This document shows, one piece after another, positions 29,037 through 36,313 of a stretch of DNA of 64,000 nt. A program made the position numbers and the translations under genes. The notes beneath the pieces were generated by a model. That model did not search any database and was not told the DNA's origin. It saw only the letters and a program-made list of their open reading frames with translations. How positions within the stretch are numbered: the first letter of the stretch is position 1; each line of letters begins with the position of its first letter. Source of the stretch: an uncultured Caulobacterales bacterium (GTDB lineage Bacteria; Pseudomonadota; Alphaproteobacteria; Caulobacterales; Maricaulaceae); assembly GCA_937929915.1 (NCBI GenBank), contig CALFUN010000017.1, positions 1-64,000 on the forward strand, read 5' to 3'.

Positions 29037-29993
29037 CTAGGTTTTTAGAAAGGCAAATTGCTTATCTAATATAGCGTTAAAGGTTTCAACATTTGTTAAA
29101 CGAGCGGCAGCCAAAGCCTCTTTTGCGCGAAGGATATAGGTATTGAGACGTTTTTTACTCGCCTCAGAGCCTGTAAGAGCCAAAATCGTCGCCTTACCAA
29201 TATCTCGGCCAACAGATTTTTCGGCTTGCGCTTCGCTCATAATGGTGTCTTTGACATCATCCATAAGCTGAAATGCCAAACCTAAATAATAGGAAAACTC
29301 CTTCAATGTTGCGCGTTGTGAGGCTGACATTTCAGCGAGTATCGCCGCCGATTGAATACTAAAATCAAATAAAGCGCCTGTTTTTAGCATATTAAGTCGT
29401 TCAATTTCCTCAATACTTGCATCGTGATTTGTATTGTCTAAATCCGCCATTTGCCCTGCAATTAAACCTTTTGACCCAACAGCATAAGAGAGCAAATCAA
29501 TCATTTCGACGCGTTGTTGCGCGCTTATATGTTGGAGTTGGGAAAGAACCCCGAAGCTACCATTAAGCAGCGCTGTCGCAGATAAGATGGCTGTGCTTTC
29601 ATCAAAGGCAATGTGTGCTGTAGGCTGATTACGCCGTAAATCCGCATTATCCATACATGGTAGATCATCGAGTATGAGCGAGGCCGCATGTACCATTTCC
29701 GCCACGCAAGCTGTGTCAATCGCAGCATCCAAAACCGCGCTGTTTTGAATGCCGCCGCCTTTGGCGATAAAAACACATAGCAGGGGCCGAAACCGTTTTC
29801 CGGGCGAGAGCAGGGTATGGCGCTGCGCTTGATGCAACCTGACAGGCCATGTTTGCGCGCTCGGAATAATATCGGAAAGACGCATGTCTATCGCCGCCTT
29901 TACGGATTTAATGTCCGTAGAGATGTCTTTATGAAACAACTCTGCTCTTTGTGCAGTTTCATAGACTGCAACATTTAATGCTTGAGACCCCAA
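29037..29993 (-). CDS. crtE: Polyprenyl diphosphate synthase, likely geranylgeranyl diphosphate synthase
   Basis: A 318-residue trans-isoprenyl diphosphate synthase building C20 GGPP from IPP and allylic diphosphates. The first Asp-rich motif is DDLPCMDNADLRR with the two-residue insert of bacterial FPP/GGPP synthases, the second is LMDDVKD, and GKRFRP and KTGALFDFS are also present. The start is a TTG: GGAGG at 30001-30005 lies seven bases upstream, a strong site that settles it. Position at the head of a crtW/crtZ operon makes GGPP synthase (CrtE) more likely than FPP synthase (IspA), but the motif alone does not separate them. Confidence 0.86.
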   Translation of the reverse strand: MGSQALNVAVYETAQRAELFHKDISTDIKSVKAAIDMRLSDIIPSAQTWPVRLHQAQRHTLLSPGKRFRPLLCVFIAKGGGIQNSAVLDAAIDTACVAEMVHAASLILDDLPCMDNADLRRNQPTAHIAFDESTAILSATALLNGSFGVLSQLQHISAQQRVEMIDLLSYAVGSKGLIAGQMADLDNTNHDASIEEIERLNMLKTGALFDFSIQSAAILAEMSASQRATLKEFSYYLGLAFQLMDDVKDTIMSEAQAEKSVGRDIGKATILALTGSEASKKRLNTYILRAKEALAAARLTNVETFNAILDKQFAFLKT

Positions 29994-30000
29994 AATATAC

Positions 30001-30005
30001 CCTCC
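30001..30005 (-). promoter_or_regulatory. Ribosome binding site fixing the TTG start of crtE
   Basis: On the minus strand GGAGG precedes TTG (29993-29991) by seven bases. No ATG or GTG in the frame has comparable support, so crtE starts at TTG. Confidence 0.75.
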
Positions 30006-30062
30006 AAGTTAATGTAAAGCTGCCATAAACAAGATGAGTATAAAAGTTATAAAACGGAAAGT

Positions 30063-30081
30063 TATGTGTAAAACACACATA
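30063..30081. promoter_or_regulatory. Inverted repeat in the crtE promoter region
   Basis: TATGTGT (30063-30069) and ACACATA (30075-30081) form a 7-bp dyad with a 5-base spacer, 70-90 bases before the crtE start. The core TGT-N9-ACA resembles a regulator site, but the spacing does not fit the PpsR/CrtJ consensus (N12). Candidate operator only. Confidence 0.35.
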
Positions 30082-30119
30082 GATAGCAGTTGAGACCCTG
30101 ATTAAGATCGTCCTTAACT

Positions 30120-31403
30120 TTAAAAGAAGTCTTCTTTGTCAGGAATACGACCAAAGGCAATTTTTGCACCCGCATATCCACCGGGTATCTTTGGGCGCGG
30201 GCCTAAATGAATGAAAGCCCCGCCATGCTTTCGATTAAATGCGTCCATAGTATCGGATAAAATATCCCAATTTCGTTGATCTTGACCTTCAAATAAATCG
30301 CGGCCGCGTTCATGCGGGGTTGCTATGTCATGCAACATCACAGACACATGCCGCAGACGCCAAGGCTGGGTTTGCTGCAATCCTTGATTATACAGATTGT
30401 GCATATGAGACAGCAAACTATGGTCATCTCGGCAGGGTGAAAACTGAGCATTGCCTGACCATCTAAAACTTTTGGGTTTGCTATATGTCGGCAAGCCATA
30501 TGAAGATTGAGCGCGCTCTTGCACCTTAAACGATACAGTTAATGCAGCGGCGGTGAAACCCTCACGCCGTAATCGATGCGCAGCTTTGACTGTCAGAAGT
30601 CGCAAACACGCAATGGCTTTGTCAGGATGTTTAAATGCGCCTGATAGAACACGGCTATGACCGAACATACGGCGTTTTATTGGTGGTTTTTCGACACGAT
30701 AGCCGCGCAGTTGCGCCCATATACGCTCACCTTCAACATTCCCCCAAATGGCCCGAGCATGTTTTGGCGAGATATTCCAAAAATCTTGAACGCTCATCAC
30801 GCCTGCCTTATTTAAGCGTGCTTGCATATTGTCCGAAATGCCCGGAAGATCCGTAAGCTTAAGCCGAAAAAGCGGGGTAGGGAGGTCTGCGGCTCTCAAC
30901 ACCACAAATCCATTAGGCTTTTCCATCTCGGCGGCAATTTTGGCCAAAAACTGATTAGGGGCAAGGCCGATAGACGGGGTAACATAAGGCCCGATATAGC
31001 GGTATAAATCATCTCGGATCGCCATAGCAATATCTTCGGCGCGACCACGTTCACGGCCAATAAGCTCGCATTCCATCTCATCTATTGACCAAATTTTTTT
31101 AACAGGGATGTGCTTGTTAATTTGCTCGGCAATGCGCTGATTAAACTCAACATAAATATCAGGACGCGCCATGCGGATAGTAATGTTCGGGCAAATTTCT
31201 CGCGCATCATGCACGCGCATACCGCGCTTAACACCCGCGCGCTTGGCCATATAGCAGCATGTTATTAGCGCGGAATATTCCGAATTAAGCGCCGTAATAC
31301 CGACAGGGCACATACGGATGGACGGCTCAACCTGCTTTTCCACATTTGCGAAAAATGCATCAAAATCAATATAAAGACTACCAAGAGAGGGGATGGGTTG
31401 CAT
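30120..31403 (-). CDS. Y-family DNA polymerase, SOS-regulated
   Basis: A 427-residue translesion polymerase of the DinB-like class. Catalytic acids are intact: D13 and D15 in YIDFDAFFANVE and D108-E109 in WSIDEMECEL. The helix-hairpin-helix region is LTDLPGISDNMQARL, and the little-finger domain follows. The C-terminus ends IAFGRIPDKEDFF, a tail seen in an alphaproteobacterial group distinct from classical DinB and from the catalytically dead ImuB. The ATG at 31403 has AAGGTGA just upstream, and a perfect LexA box lies at 31427-31441, so induction by DNA damage is well supported. Not crtE-linked functionally; a 126-base gap separates them. Confidence 0.9.
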   Translation of the reverse strand: MQPIPSLGSLYIDFDAFFANVEKQVEPSIRMCPVGITALNSEYSALITCCYMAKRAGVKRGMRVHDAREICPNITIRMARPDIYVEFNQRIAEQINKHIPVKKIWSIDEMECELIGRERGRAEDIAMAIRDDLYRYIGPYVTPSIGLAPNQFLAKIAAEMEKPNGFVVLRAADLPTPLFRLKLTDLPGISDNMQARLNKAGVMSVQDFWNISPKHARAIWGNVEGERIWAQLRGYRVEKPPIKRRMFGHSRVLSGAFKHPDKAIACLRLLTVKAAHRLRREGFTAAALTVSFKVQERAQSSYGLPTYSKPKSFRWSGNAQFSPCRDDHSLLSHMHNLYNQGLQQTQPWRLRHVSVMLHDIATPHERGRDLFEGQDQRNWDILSDTMDAFNRKHGGAFIHLGPRPKIPGGYAGAKIAFGRIPDKEDFF

Positions 31404-31426
31404 GTTTCACCTTAAATATAAGGCAA

Positions 31427-31441
31427 GAACATAAAATGAAC
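31427..31441 (-). promoter_or_regulatory. LexA (SOS) box of the Y-family polymerase
   Basis: The minus strand reads GTTC-ATTTTAT-GTTC, an exact match to the alphaproteobacterial LexA consensus GTTC-N7-GTTC. It ends 24 bases before the polymerase ATG, the expected promoter position. Confidence 0.75.
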
Positions 31442-31592
31442 AAATTACATTGTCGAGACAAACTTAAATATTACCCCCAGAGTTTTTTTAAGGAGGATTT
31501 AAGCCTGTGTGGTAAAACCAAACCATATAATCAGCGTACCATCAGACTATATCAACCATAAAGGGAAGGGCACGGTTAAAATGAGCCATCAT

Positions 31593-31626
31593 AAAAAAAA
31601 GCGCCGAAGTTTTATCTTCGGCGCTT
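31593..31626 (-). terminator. Rho-independent terminator after the barrel remnant
   Basis: AAGCGCCGAAG (31599-31609) pairs perfectly with CTTCGGCGCTT (31616-31626) around a 6-base loop. On the minus strand it is followed by an eight-T run (complement of 31593-31600, partly in the stem). It lies 26 bases after the stop of the barrel remnant. Confidence 0.8.
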
Positions 31627-31651
31627 AAATATATTATTTAAGGCTTAAAGT

Positions 31652-31933
31652 CTAAAACCGGACAATCGCTGTCATTGAAGCGCCATAAGCTTCGACATCA
31701 CTGCCCAATCGACCATTTACACCAAGTCTTAATGTACCGCGGCCATTAGCCGTTGTGTTTTCATAGCCAATATCTGCGCGTCCCAATGTATAAGATGGGG
31801 AACTGTTGACCGGAATGTCAAAAGCGACCAGTTCAGAATCGATCTCCGAATGATCAACACCTATCTGCGGTCTACTAATCTTACATAAACCATAACTGAA
31901 CGGAGGAGGGTAAATGGTTAACGCATGAATAAA
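31652..31933 (-). pseudogene. C-terminal fragment of an outer-membrane beta-barrel (autotransporter-like)
   Basis: The minus-strand frame closed by TAG at 31652-31654 encodes alternating strands typical of a barrel end: IGVDHSEIDSELVAFDIP, SYTLGRADIGYENTTANG, RGTLRLGVNGRLG, and the last strand AYGASMTAIVRF ending in Phe, the sorting signature of outer-membrane proteins. The frame opens after a TGA at 31934-31936 without a start codon, and the first 20 or so residues no longer look barrel-like, so the gene was cut near 31870. A good terminator follows, as for a once-working gene. It is a relic in the integrase island; the passenger type cannot be told. Confidence 0.6.
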
Positions 31934-32100
31934 TCAACTATTATAGTGACTTACATGTTTTGCTTAAGTTGCCAGAATGACACCTCAGAGTTTTGCCAGA
32001 ACAGAACATCATACAAAAGAATAGCAGCGCAACAGGCCTGAGCCGTCAACATTTAAGGGGATTGGTCATTTGGACATTCTAAACGTCTGGCGCTGTAACG

Positions 32101-33072
32101 TTAATAATCGACTTGTTTTAGAACCTCAACAAGACGTTGATTCGAGCGCCTATCATAGCGACGCGTCGTAGAACTGTCGGCGTGATTAGCAATATCTTGG
32201 GCATCGTCAATTCTACCGCCGCTTTCCAAAAAATGCGTGATTCCCGTGGCGCGGAAGGTATGGTTCTTTGTATCGCCAGCAATTCCGAGCGCTTTAGCGC
32301 GCGCCGCAATCATGCGCCTCGAATTCCCTCGATCATACCTTTTCCCCGTCAACTGCGCATTTCGATTGGCCGATTGGAAGAGGGGGGCATTTTTATCTGT
32401 CAGGCCACAAGCTGATATATAGTCTTCTAAAAACGCCCGAGGCGCGCCAGATATTGGAAGGCTATGTTCTTTTGAACCTTTTTCGACCATATCGAGCCAC
32501 ATCGTGCCATTATCATATCGAAAATCTCCAACATTTGCGGAGAGGGCACCTCCAATCCGCACAAAGGTATAGGCCATTAGTCCAATAAGCGCGCGGTCGC
32601 GCAGGTCAGTATGTTTGGCTGGACGCTCATCGTCATGAGGGTCATCCGGGATAGACAATAATAGCCGCCGAACGTCTTGAGCAGAAATAATAGGCGTTTT
32701 GCCTTTACGAGCATCGACAAATGCGTAAGCAACGGACGCGGCAGGATTGCTTGCAATAAAGTCTTTTTCTACGAGATATTGGAAAAAACTTTTTATTGCA
32801 GAATAATGCGTTCGCGCACTGGCGATGCGTCCCAAATCTTTAGTGCGGTGGTCCAGATAAGCCCGCACATGAATAGGCTCAATATCAATAATTTCAGCAA
32901 TGTCGCTAGCATCACAAAACCGGAAAAACAAGCTAATAGCCGACCGATATGTTTGGCGACTGTCATCCGAACGTATGGACAAATGCAGATAATCATTGTA
33001 GTGTTTTATAGCTAGCTGTCCGCTATTCATAAGCACCATTGGCGGTTTAAGACCCGTTGTATCAGGTTGCAT
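32101..33072 (-). CDS. Tyrosine recombinase / phage-type integrase
   Basis: A site-specific recombinase of about 323 residues. A SAM-like core-binding domain (HYNDYLHLSIRSDDSRQTYRSA to LVEKDFIASNPA) precedes the catalytic domain, in which the active-site set is visible: Arg in YTFVRIGGAL, Lys in VEKGSKEHSLP, His-x-x-Arg in NHTFRATGITHFL, His in IANHADSSTTRRY, and the nucleophile Tyr in RRYDRR. I chose ATG 33072 with GAAAG upstream; the frame is open to a TTG at 33150. It lacks the extra helix of integron integrases as far as I can see. An SOS-box repeat lies 137 bases upstream. Probably moved or moves the small island around it. Confidence 0.85.
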   Translation of the reverse strand: MQPDTTGLKPPMVLMNSGQLAIKHYNDYLHLSIRSDDSRQTYRSAISLFFRFCDASDIAEIIDIEPIHVRAYLDHRTKDLGRIASARTHYSAIKSFFQYLVEKDFIASNPAASVAYAFVDARKGKTPIISAQDVRRLLLSIPDDPHDDERPAKHTDLRDRALIGLMAYTFVRIGGALSANVGDFRYDNGTMWLDMVEKGSKEHSLPISGAPRAFLEDYISACGLTDKNAPLFQSANRNAQLTGKRYDRGNSRRMIAARAKALGIAGDTKNHTFRATGITHFLESGGRIDDAQDIANHADSSTTRRYDRRSNQRLVEVLKQVDY

Positions 33073-33208
33073 AGATTGACTTTCATAAACATTAGAATCA
33101 CACTTTATGCATAGAAATCTACATTTCTGTGCATAATAAATCGTTACCAAAATCGAGATAATTTGCAGTTATCAGAGCGTGGTCGCGAAAAATCATGAAG
33201 AACCGATT

Positions 33209-33223
33209 GTTCTACACTTGTTC
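33209..33223 (+). promoter_or_regulatory. LexA (SOS) box upstream of the integrase
   Basis: GTTC-TACACTT-GTTC matches the alphaproteobacterial SOS box exactly. It is 137 bases upstream of the integrase ATG (minus strand), so it could place the recombinase under DNA-damage control. Confidence 0.6.
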
Positions 33224-33266
33224 TAAAAGTTGGCCGTTTTTGGGCAGAGTTGTTCACACTAGGCCT
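33209..33266 (+). repeat. Direct repeat copy 1 (58 bp, carries a LexA box)
   Basis: This segment and 33775-33832 align without gaps and differ at about ten positions. Shared blocks are GTTCTA, CTTGTTC, TTGGCCG, TTTTGGGC, AGTTGTT and CACTAGGCC. The copies start 566 bases apart. Copy 1 lies between the 56-aa membrane protein gene and the integrase. Confidence 0.75.
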
Positions 33267-33277
33267 TATAGATTGTC

Positions 33278-33448
33278 CTATCGCCTGCTACCGCGAATGA
33301 AAACATAAAACATTATAATACTCAAAACTAACCCTATGAGGAAGTTGTATAGAGGGTGGAATGGCAACAGAGGAAGACACACTAATGGTATGATCGAAGC
33401 TAGCGGCATAGCGCTTATTTCCCAAATGCCTTTAATAAAGTTTTTCAC
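33278..33448 (-). CDS. Small hydrophobic membrane protein (56 aa)
   Basis: An open frame of 56 codons from GTG 33448 to TAG 33278-33280. The ribosome site is excellent: GGGAGGAG ends nine bases before the GTG. The product starts MKNFIKGIWEISAMP and then has two hydrophobic stretches (LASIIPLVCLPLLPF and NFLIGLVLSIIMFYVF) separated by HPLY, ending IRGSRR, as expected of a small inner-membrane protein with a positive tail. I do not recognise a family. It lies exactly between the two SOS-box repeats, with copy 1 beginning 11 bases past its stop. A toxin-like or phage-type small protein is possible but unproven. Confidence 0.5.
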   Translation of the reverse strand: MKNFIKGIWEISAMPLASIIPLVCLPLLPFHPLYNFLIGLVLSIIMFYVFIRGSRR

Positions 33449-33774
33449 TTTGCTTCACTCCTCCCAATCTTAAACAGTGACTTCTCACTTTCTCAATCTA
33501 GGTCCTTAGATTTATCTTTTGAACCCGTAAACGAACATGGAGAAAACTTAACGGCGGTTGCGGCGCGGATCATGAGGCTCGTCAAAAAAAGGATCATTAG
33601 GATTTGAAGGTGTAGACGGAGTTGGTGTCTGCGGTTGAGTACAGTTCTCAACTGCAACCCCTCATTTATGATTAATGTTTGATTTCAAATTTAAAAAATA
33701 CTGCCAACTAGAGATTTAAATATAAAAAGAAATAACTGTAATCATTACATTCTGAAATTATTATTTAATAAATC
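33449..33774. other. Non-coding stretch between the two repeats
   Basis: AT-rich 326-base segment. It holds the leader and ribosome site of the 56-aa gene and, on the minus strand, a start-less open frame (33548-33661) coding a Pro/Thr-rich peptide that ends NDPFFDEPHDPRRNRR. That may be a relic of a small lipoprotein. Nothing else is supported. Confidence 0.5.
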
Positions 33775-33789
33775 GTTCTAGGCTTGTTC
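33775..33789 (+). promoter_or_regulatory. LexA (SOS) box in repeat copy 2
   Basis: GTTC-TAGGCTT-GTTC matches the consensus exactly and is conserved between the two copies although the spacer differs at two bases. It lies about 330 bases upstream of the 56-aa gene on the minus strand. Confidence 0.5.
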
Positions 33790-33832
33790 CAAAATTTGGC
33801 CGATTTTGGGCGTAGTTGTTGCCACTAGGCCA
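33775..33832 (+). repeat. Direct repeat copy 2 (58 bp, carries a LexA box)
   Basis: Second copy of the repeat described at 33209-33266. It contains an imperfect palindrome (CCAAAATTTGGCCGATTTTGG) better preserved than in copy 1. It lies 20 bases past the stop of the two-domain gene at 33853, so both copies follow the 3' end of a minus-strand gene. Confidence 0.75.
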
Positions 33833-33852
33833 AATTGGTATTAAAAGTTACC

Positions 33853-34470
33853 CTATGCCTTATCAACGGAATGCCTGATTTTTCTGAGTTCGACGGCGTG
33901 TTCATAGGCTTTGGTCACTTTGCCTTTGGTGAGTTGGATTTTACCAAATGGGTTCCCTTGGCCAATTTCTTTTAATAAAGATTGCCGAATTTGGGTGAAG
34001 CGTAATGTCACTTCATTGACATTGCCTGACATTAAAGAGGCCCATAATTCAACAAGATCAGCGCAATATGGATCTTCGCCTTGCAGTGTGAATGTCAGCT
34101 CACCTGATTTGGCTGAGTCATGCGCATCATAGACAGCTTCAACATTGGCATTACCTGCTACGTAATCACGTAAATCAATCGCATATTGATAGGCTTTCGT
34201 GACTTTGCCCTTTTCACTTTGCGTTTTGCCAAATGAATTACCAACAGAGATTTCATCATTAAGAGTTTTTGTAAGACCCTCAAGGCTCGCCTCAACATCA
34301 GCCACGCTCCCGCTCATAAGAGCGGCCCATAGCTCTGTAATATCCGCGCAATAGGGATCGCCCGCTTGAAATGTAAATGTCGGCTCACCTGATTTAGCTG
34401 AATTATGCGCATCATAGCGAGGTTCAATGCCTAATGCTGCGTCAAGTTCAGGATATTCATCATTACCCAT
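33853..34470 (-). CDS. Protein of two tandem copies of an unrecognised ~90-residue domain
   Basis: A 205-residue soluble, acidic protein without signal peptide or membrane segment. It consists of two copies of one domain with a 95-residue period: YDAHNSAKSGEPTFTF starting at residue 19 and YDAHDSAKSGELTFTL at residue 114. Each copy continues with DPYCAD, ELWA-LMSG, N-FGK, and KGKVTKAY. The copies also match well at DNA level, pointing to a fairly recent internal duplication. AGGAG precedes the ATG by about eight bases, so translation looks real. The family and function are not known to me; conserved His, Cys and Lys positions could be a site. It sits at the edge of the integrase island. Confidence 0.68.
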   Translation of the reverse strand: MGNDEYPELDAALGIEPRYDAHNSAKSGEPTFTFQAGDPYCADITELWAALMSGSVADVEASLEGLTKTLNDEISVGNSFGKTQSEKGKVTKAYQYAIDLRDYVAGNANVEAVYDAHDSAKSGELTFTLQGEDPYCADLVELWASLMSGNVNEVTLRFTQIRQSLLKEIGQGNPFGKIQLTKGKVTKAYEHAVELRKIRHSVDKA

Positions 34471-34571
34471 ATCAGCGTCTCCTCATGATTAAAAACGTCA
34501 CGGCCTTGTGGGGCGCGCGACCTTAAAAGTCAATTCACGCCCGCCCCTTCAGATTGAAAATTTTAACGATA

Positions 34572-36245
34572 TTAATCCGTCATAGGGCCGTTAAATTGCT
34601 TCGCAAAGAAATCACCCTTTTTCCATAAAGGCCGCTCATCTTGATTGGCCACGGTAAAGGCAATACGGGTTTTAAGCTCTGCAAACCGCGCGCCTGCATT
34701 AAAATCGAGATTATTTTTCATATCATCTGACGGACGGTGATAATGTTCAGCAAAATGCACTTCCCAGCCCGATTCACCACCATTTGCGAAACCTGTCGAC
34801 ACCATTACAGACGGAATCCCTTCTTCGACAAAACGAAAATGGTCAGAGCGCGTAAAGATGCCCTGCTCTGGGAATGGATCAGGTCCAATGGTAATATCCA
34901 TCTCAGCCGCAGCCTTTTTAATCGCGGGCTCTAGCGTTGAGCGCGTACCGCCAAAGACAATAATATCGGTAAAATCATACGTCAGAACAGGCATATCTAA
35001 ATTGATATTGGCCACGATATTCTCTTTTGGCACGGTTGGGTTTTTGGCAAAATATTGCGAGCCTAGCAGTCCTTTTTCCTCAGCTGTGACAGCCAAGAAC
35101 ATAACAGAGCGCCGAGGCGGTGTATTGGCCTGCATCATCCGCGCAGCCTCTAACAAAGTCGCAATTCCCGCTGCATTATCAAGCGCGCCATTATTGATAA
35201 CATCGTCCTCATCGGTCGTTGCGATACCGATATGATCTAAATGCGCGGACAATACGATAACTTCATCTTTGAGCGCCGGATCTGTTCCTTCAATCATGCC
35301 TGCCACATTGACGGATTGCACCTCATCAATTTTAGATTTTTGGGTAATTGTCATCTTAACGGGGAGTTCAAAAGTCGGTGTTACGCCGCCCTCTTTTTCA
35401 GCCATCTCTAAAATTTCATCCCAAGAGGTTGGCGCGTCTTTAAAGAGTTTTGCGGCCCCTGCCCGCGAAATCGTGGCTCCGCCTTTCAGGCCTGGCGCAC
35501 GGCTAAAGGCACCGCCATCTGGCCGCACCCAGCTCATACGCGCAGCATCTAAGCGCCCTTCTTTGATAAGACGATCAAAAGAAAAAACCTTCTCGGATGT
35601 TTTTGTTTCAAGTGAAATGACAGCAAGCGCGCCTCTATCAGAGGCTTCTTTGCCTTTGCGAGAGCCATAAAATGCGCGTTCTTCGGTTTGGATACCGCTT
35701 GGCGTTCGCGCCAATGTCGCAACAATCTTACCTTTCACATCAAGCCCTGCATAATCATCACGGCCTTCTTTGGGAGCAACTACGCCGTAGCCAGCAAATA
35801 CAACAGGCGCGCTGACTGTGCTTTGTCCATTAGAAATAGATGCGCCAATGGCAAAATCTTTTCCATTTTCCATATCGATCACAACGCCATTTGTCTTTTG
35901 TGCAAAGAGAGCGCCCGCGCCAGCATCGCGGTAAGCGCGTTTAAGTCTTACGTTCTGAAAATATGTCCCATCTTGCCCCGCAGGCTTTAAGCCCAGTTTT
36001 TCAAATTCTGCTGCCACATAATCCGCGGCTTTATCATACCCTTGAGAGCCTGCTTCGCGCCCCTGAAGTGCATCATCGGCTAAAAACGCCATATGCTTTT
36101 CAATCGCAGCCGCACTTGGATCAAGATTAAAAGATGAAGCTGCCGCACTTACTTTAGACGCGGCGCTGTTAGATACATTTGATGAATTACAGCCAGCTAA
36201 AATGGCAATGGCTACGCCGCTCATGAGAATAGAAGTTAGCTTCAT
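34572..36245 (-). CDS. M28-family metallopeptidase lipoprotein
   Basis: A 557-residue predicted lipoprotein (MKLTSILMSGVAIAILAGC, lipobox Cys19) with a PA insert domain (about residues 140-220) and a zinc aminopeptidase domain. The two-zinc ligand set of clan MH is visible: His in SAHLDHIG, Asp in GALDNAAGIATLLE, the Glu pair in TAEEKGLLGS, Asp in NLDMPV, and a final His in HYHRPSDD. Likely an extracytoplasmic aminopeptidase that digests peptides for uptake. AAGGAGA lies four bases before the ATG. It is transcribed alone or with the upstream acyltransferase (68-base gap). Confidence 0.9.
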   Translation of the reverse strand: MKLTSILMSGVAIAILAGCNSSNVSNSAASKVSAAASSFNLDPSAAAIEKHMAFLADDALQGREAGSQGYDKAADYVAAEFEKLGLKPAGQDGTYFQNVRLKRAYRDAGAGALFAQKTNGVVIDMENGKDFAIGASISNGQSTVSAPVVFAGYGVVAPKEGRDDYAGLDVKGKIVATLARTPSGIQTEERAFYGSRKGKEASDRGALAVISLETKTSEKVFSFDRLIKEGRLDAARMSWVRPDGGAFSRAPGLKGGATISRAGAAKLFKDAPTSWDEILEMAEKEGGVTPTFELPVKMTITQKSKIDEVQSVNVAGMIEGTDPALKDEVIVLSAHLDHIGIATTDEDDVINNGALDNAAGIATLLEAARMMQANTPPRRSVMFLAVTAEEKGLLGSQYFAKNPTVPKENIVANINLDMPVLTYDFTDIIVFGGTRSTLEPAIKKAAAEMDITIGPDPFPEQGIFTRSDHFRFVEEGIPSVMVSTGFANGGESGWEVHFAEHYHRPSDDMKNNLDFNAGARFAELKTRIAFTVANQDERPLWKKGDFFAKQFNGPMTD

Positions 36246-36313
36246 GATCTCTCCTTATGGGGTTTATGTGTTATTTTTATTTATATGCCCATGTCCTAAC
36301 GATAGGCACGCCT

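Noticed and set aside
31436-31561. 41-residue plus-strand frame starting MNKLHCRDKLKYYP
   Set aside because: It overlaps the LexA box of the polymerase, has no good ribosome site and no recognisable content.
33548-33661. Minus-strand open frame for a Pro/Thr-rich peptide ending NDPFFDEPHDPRRNRR
   Set aside because: The composition looks protein-like, but no ATG, GTG or TTG lies in frame after the upstream TGA and no ribosome site is seen. At best it is a relic of a small lipoprotein.
33209-33832. Integron with attC sites
   Set aside because: The repeats lack paired R/L boxes (RYYYAAC and GTTRRRY) and the recombinase lacks the extra integron-integrase helix as far as can be seen, so a true integron is not supported.
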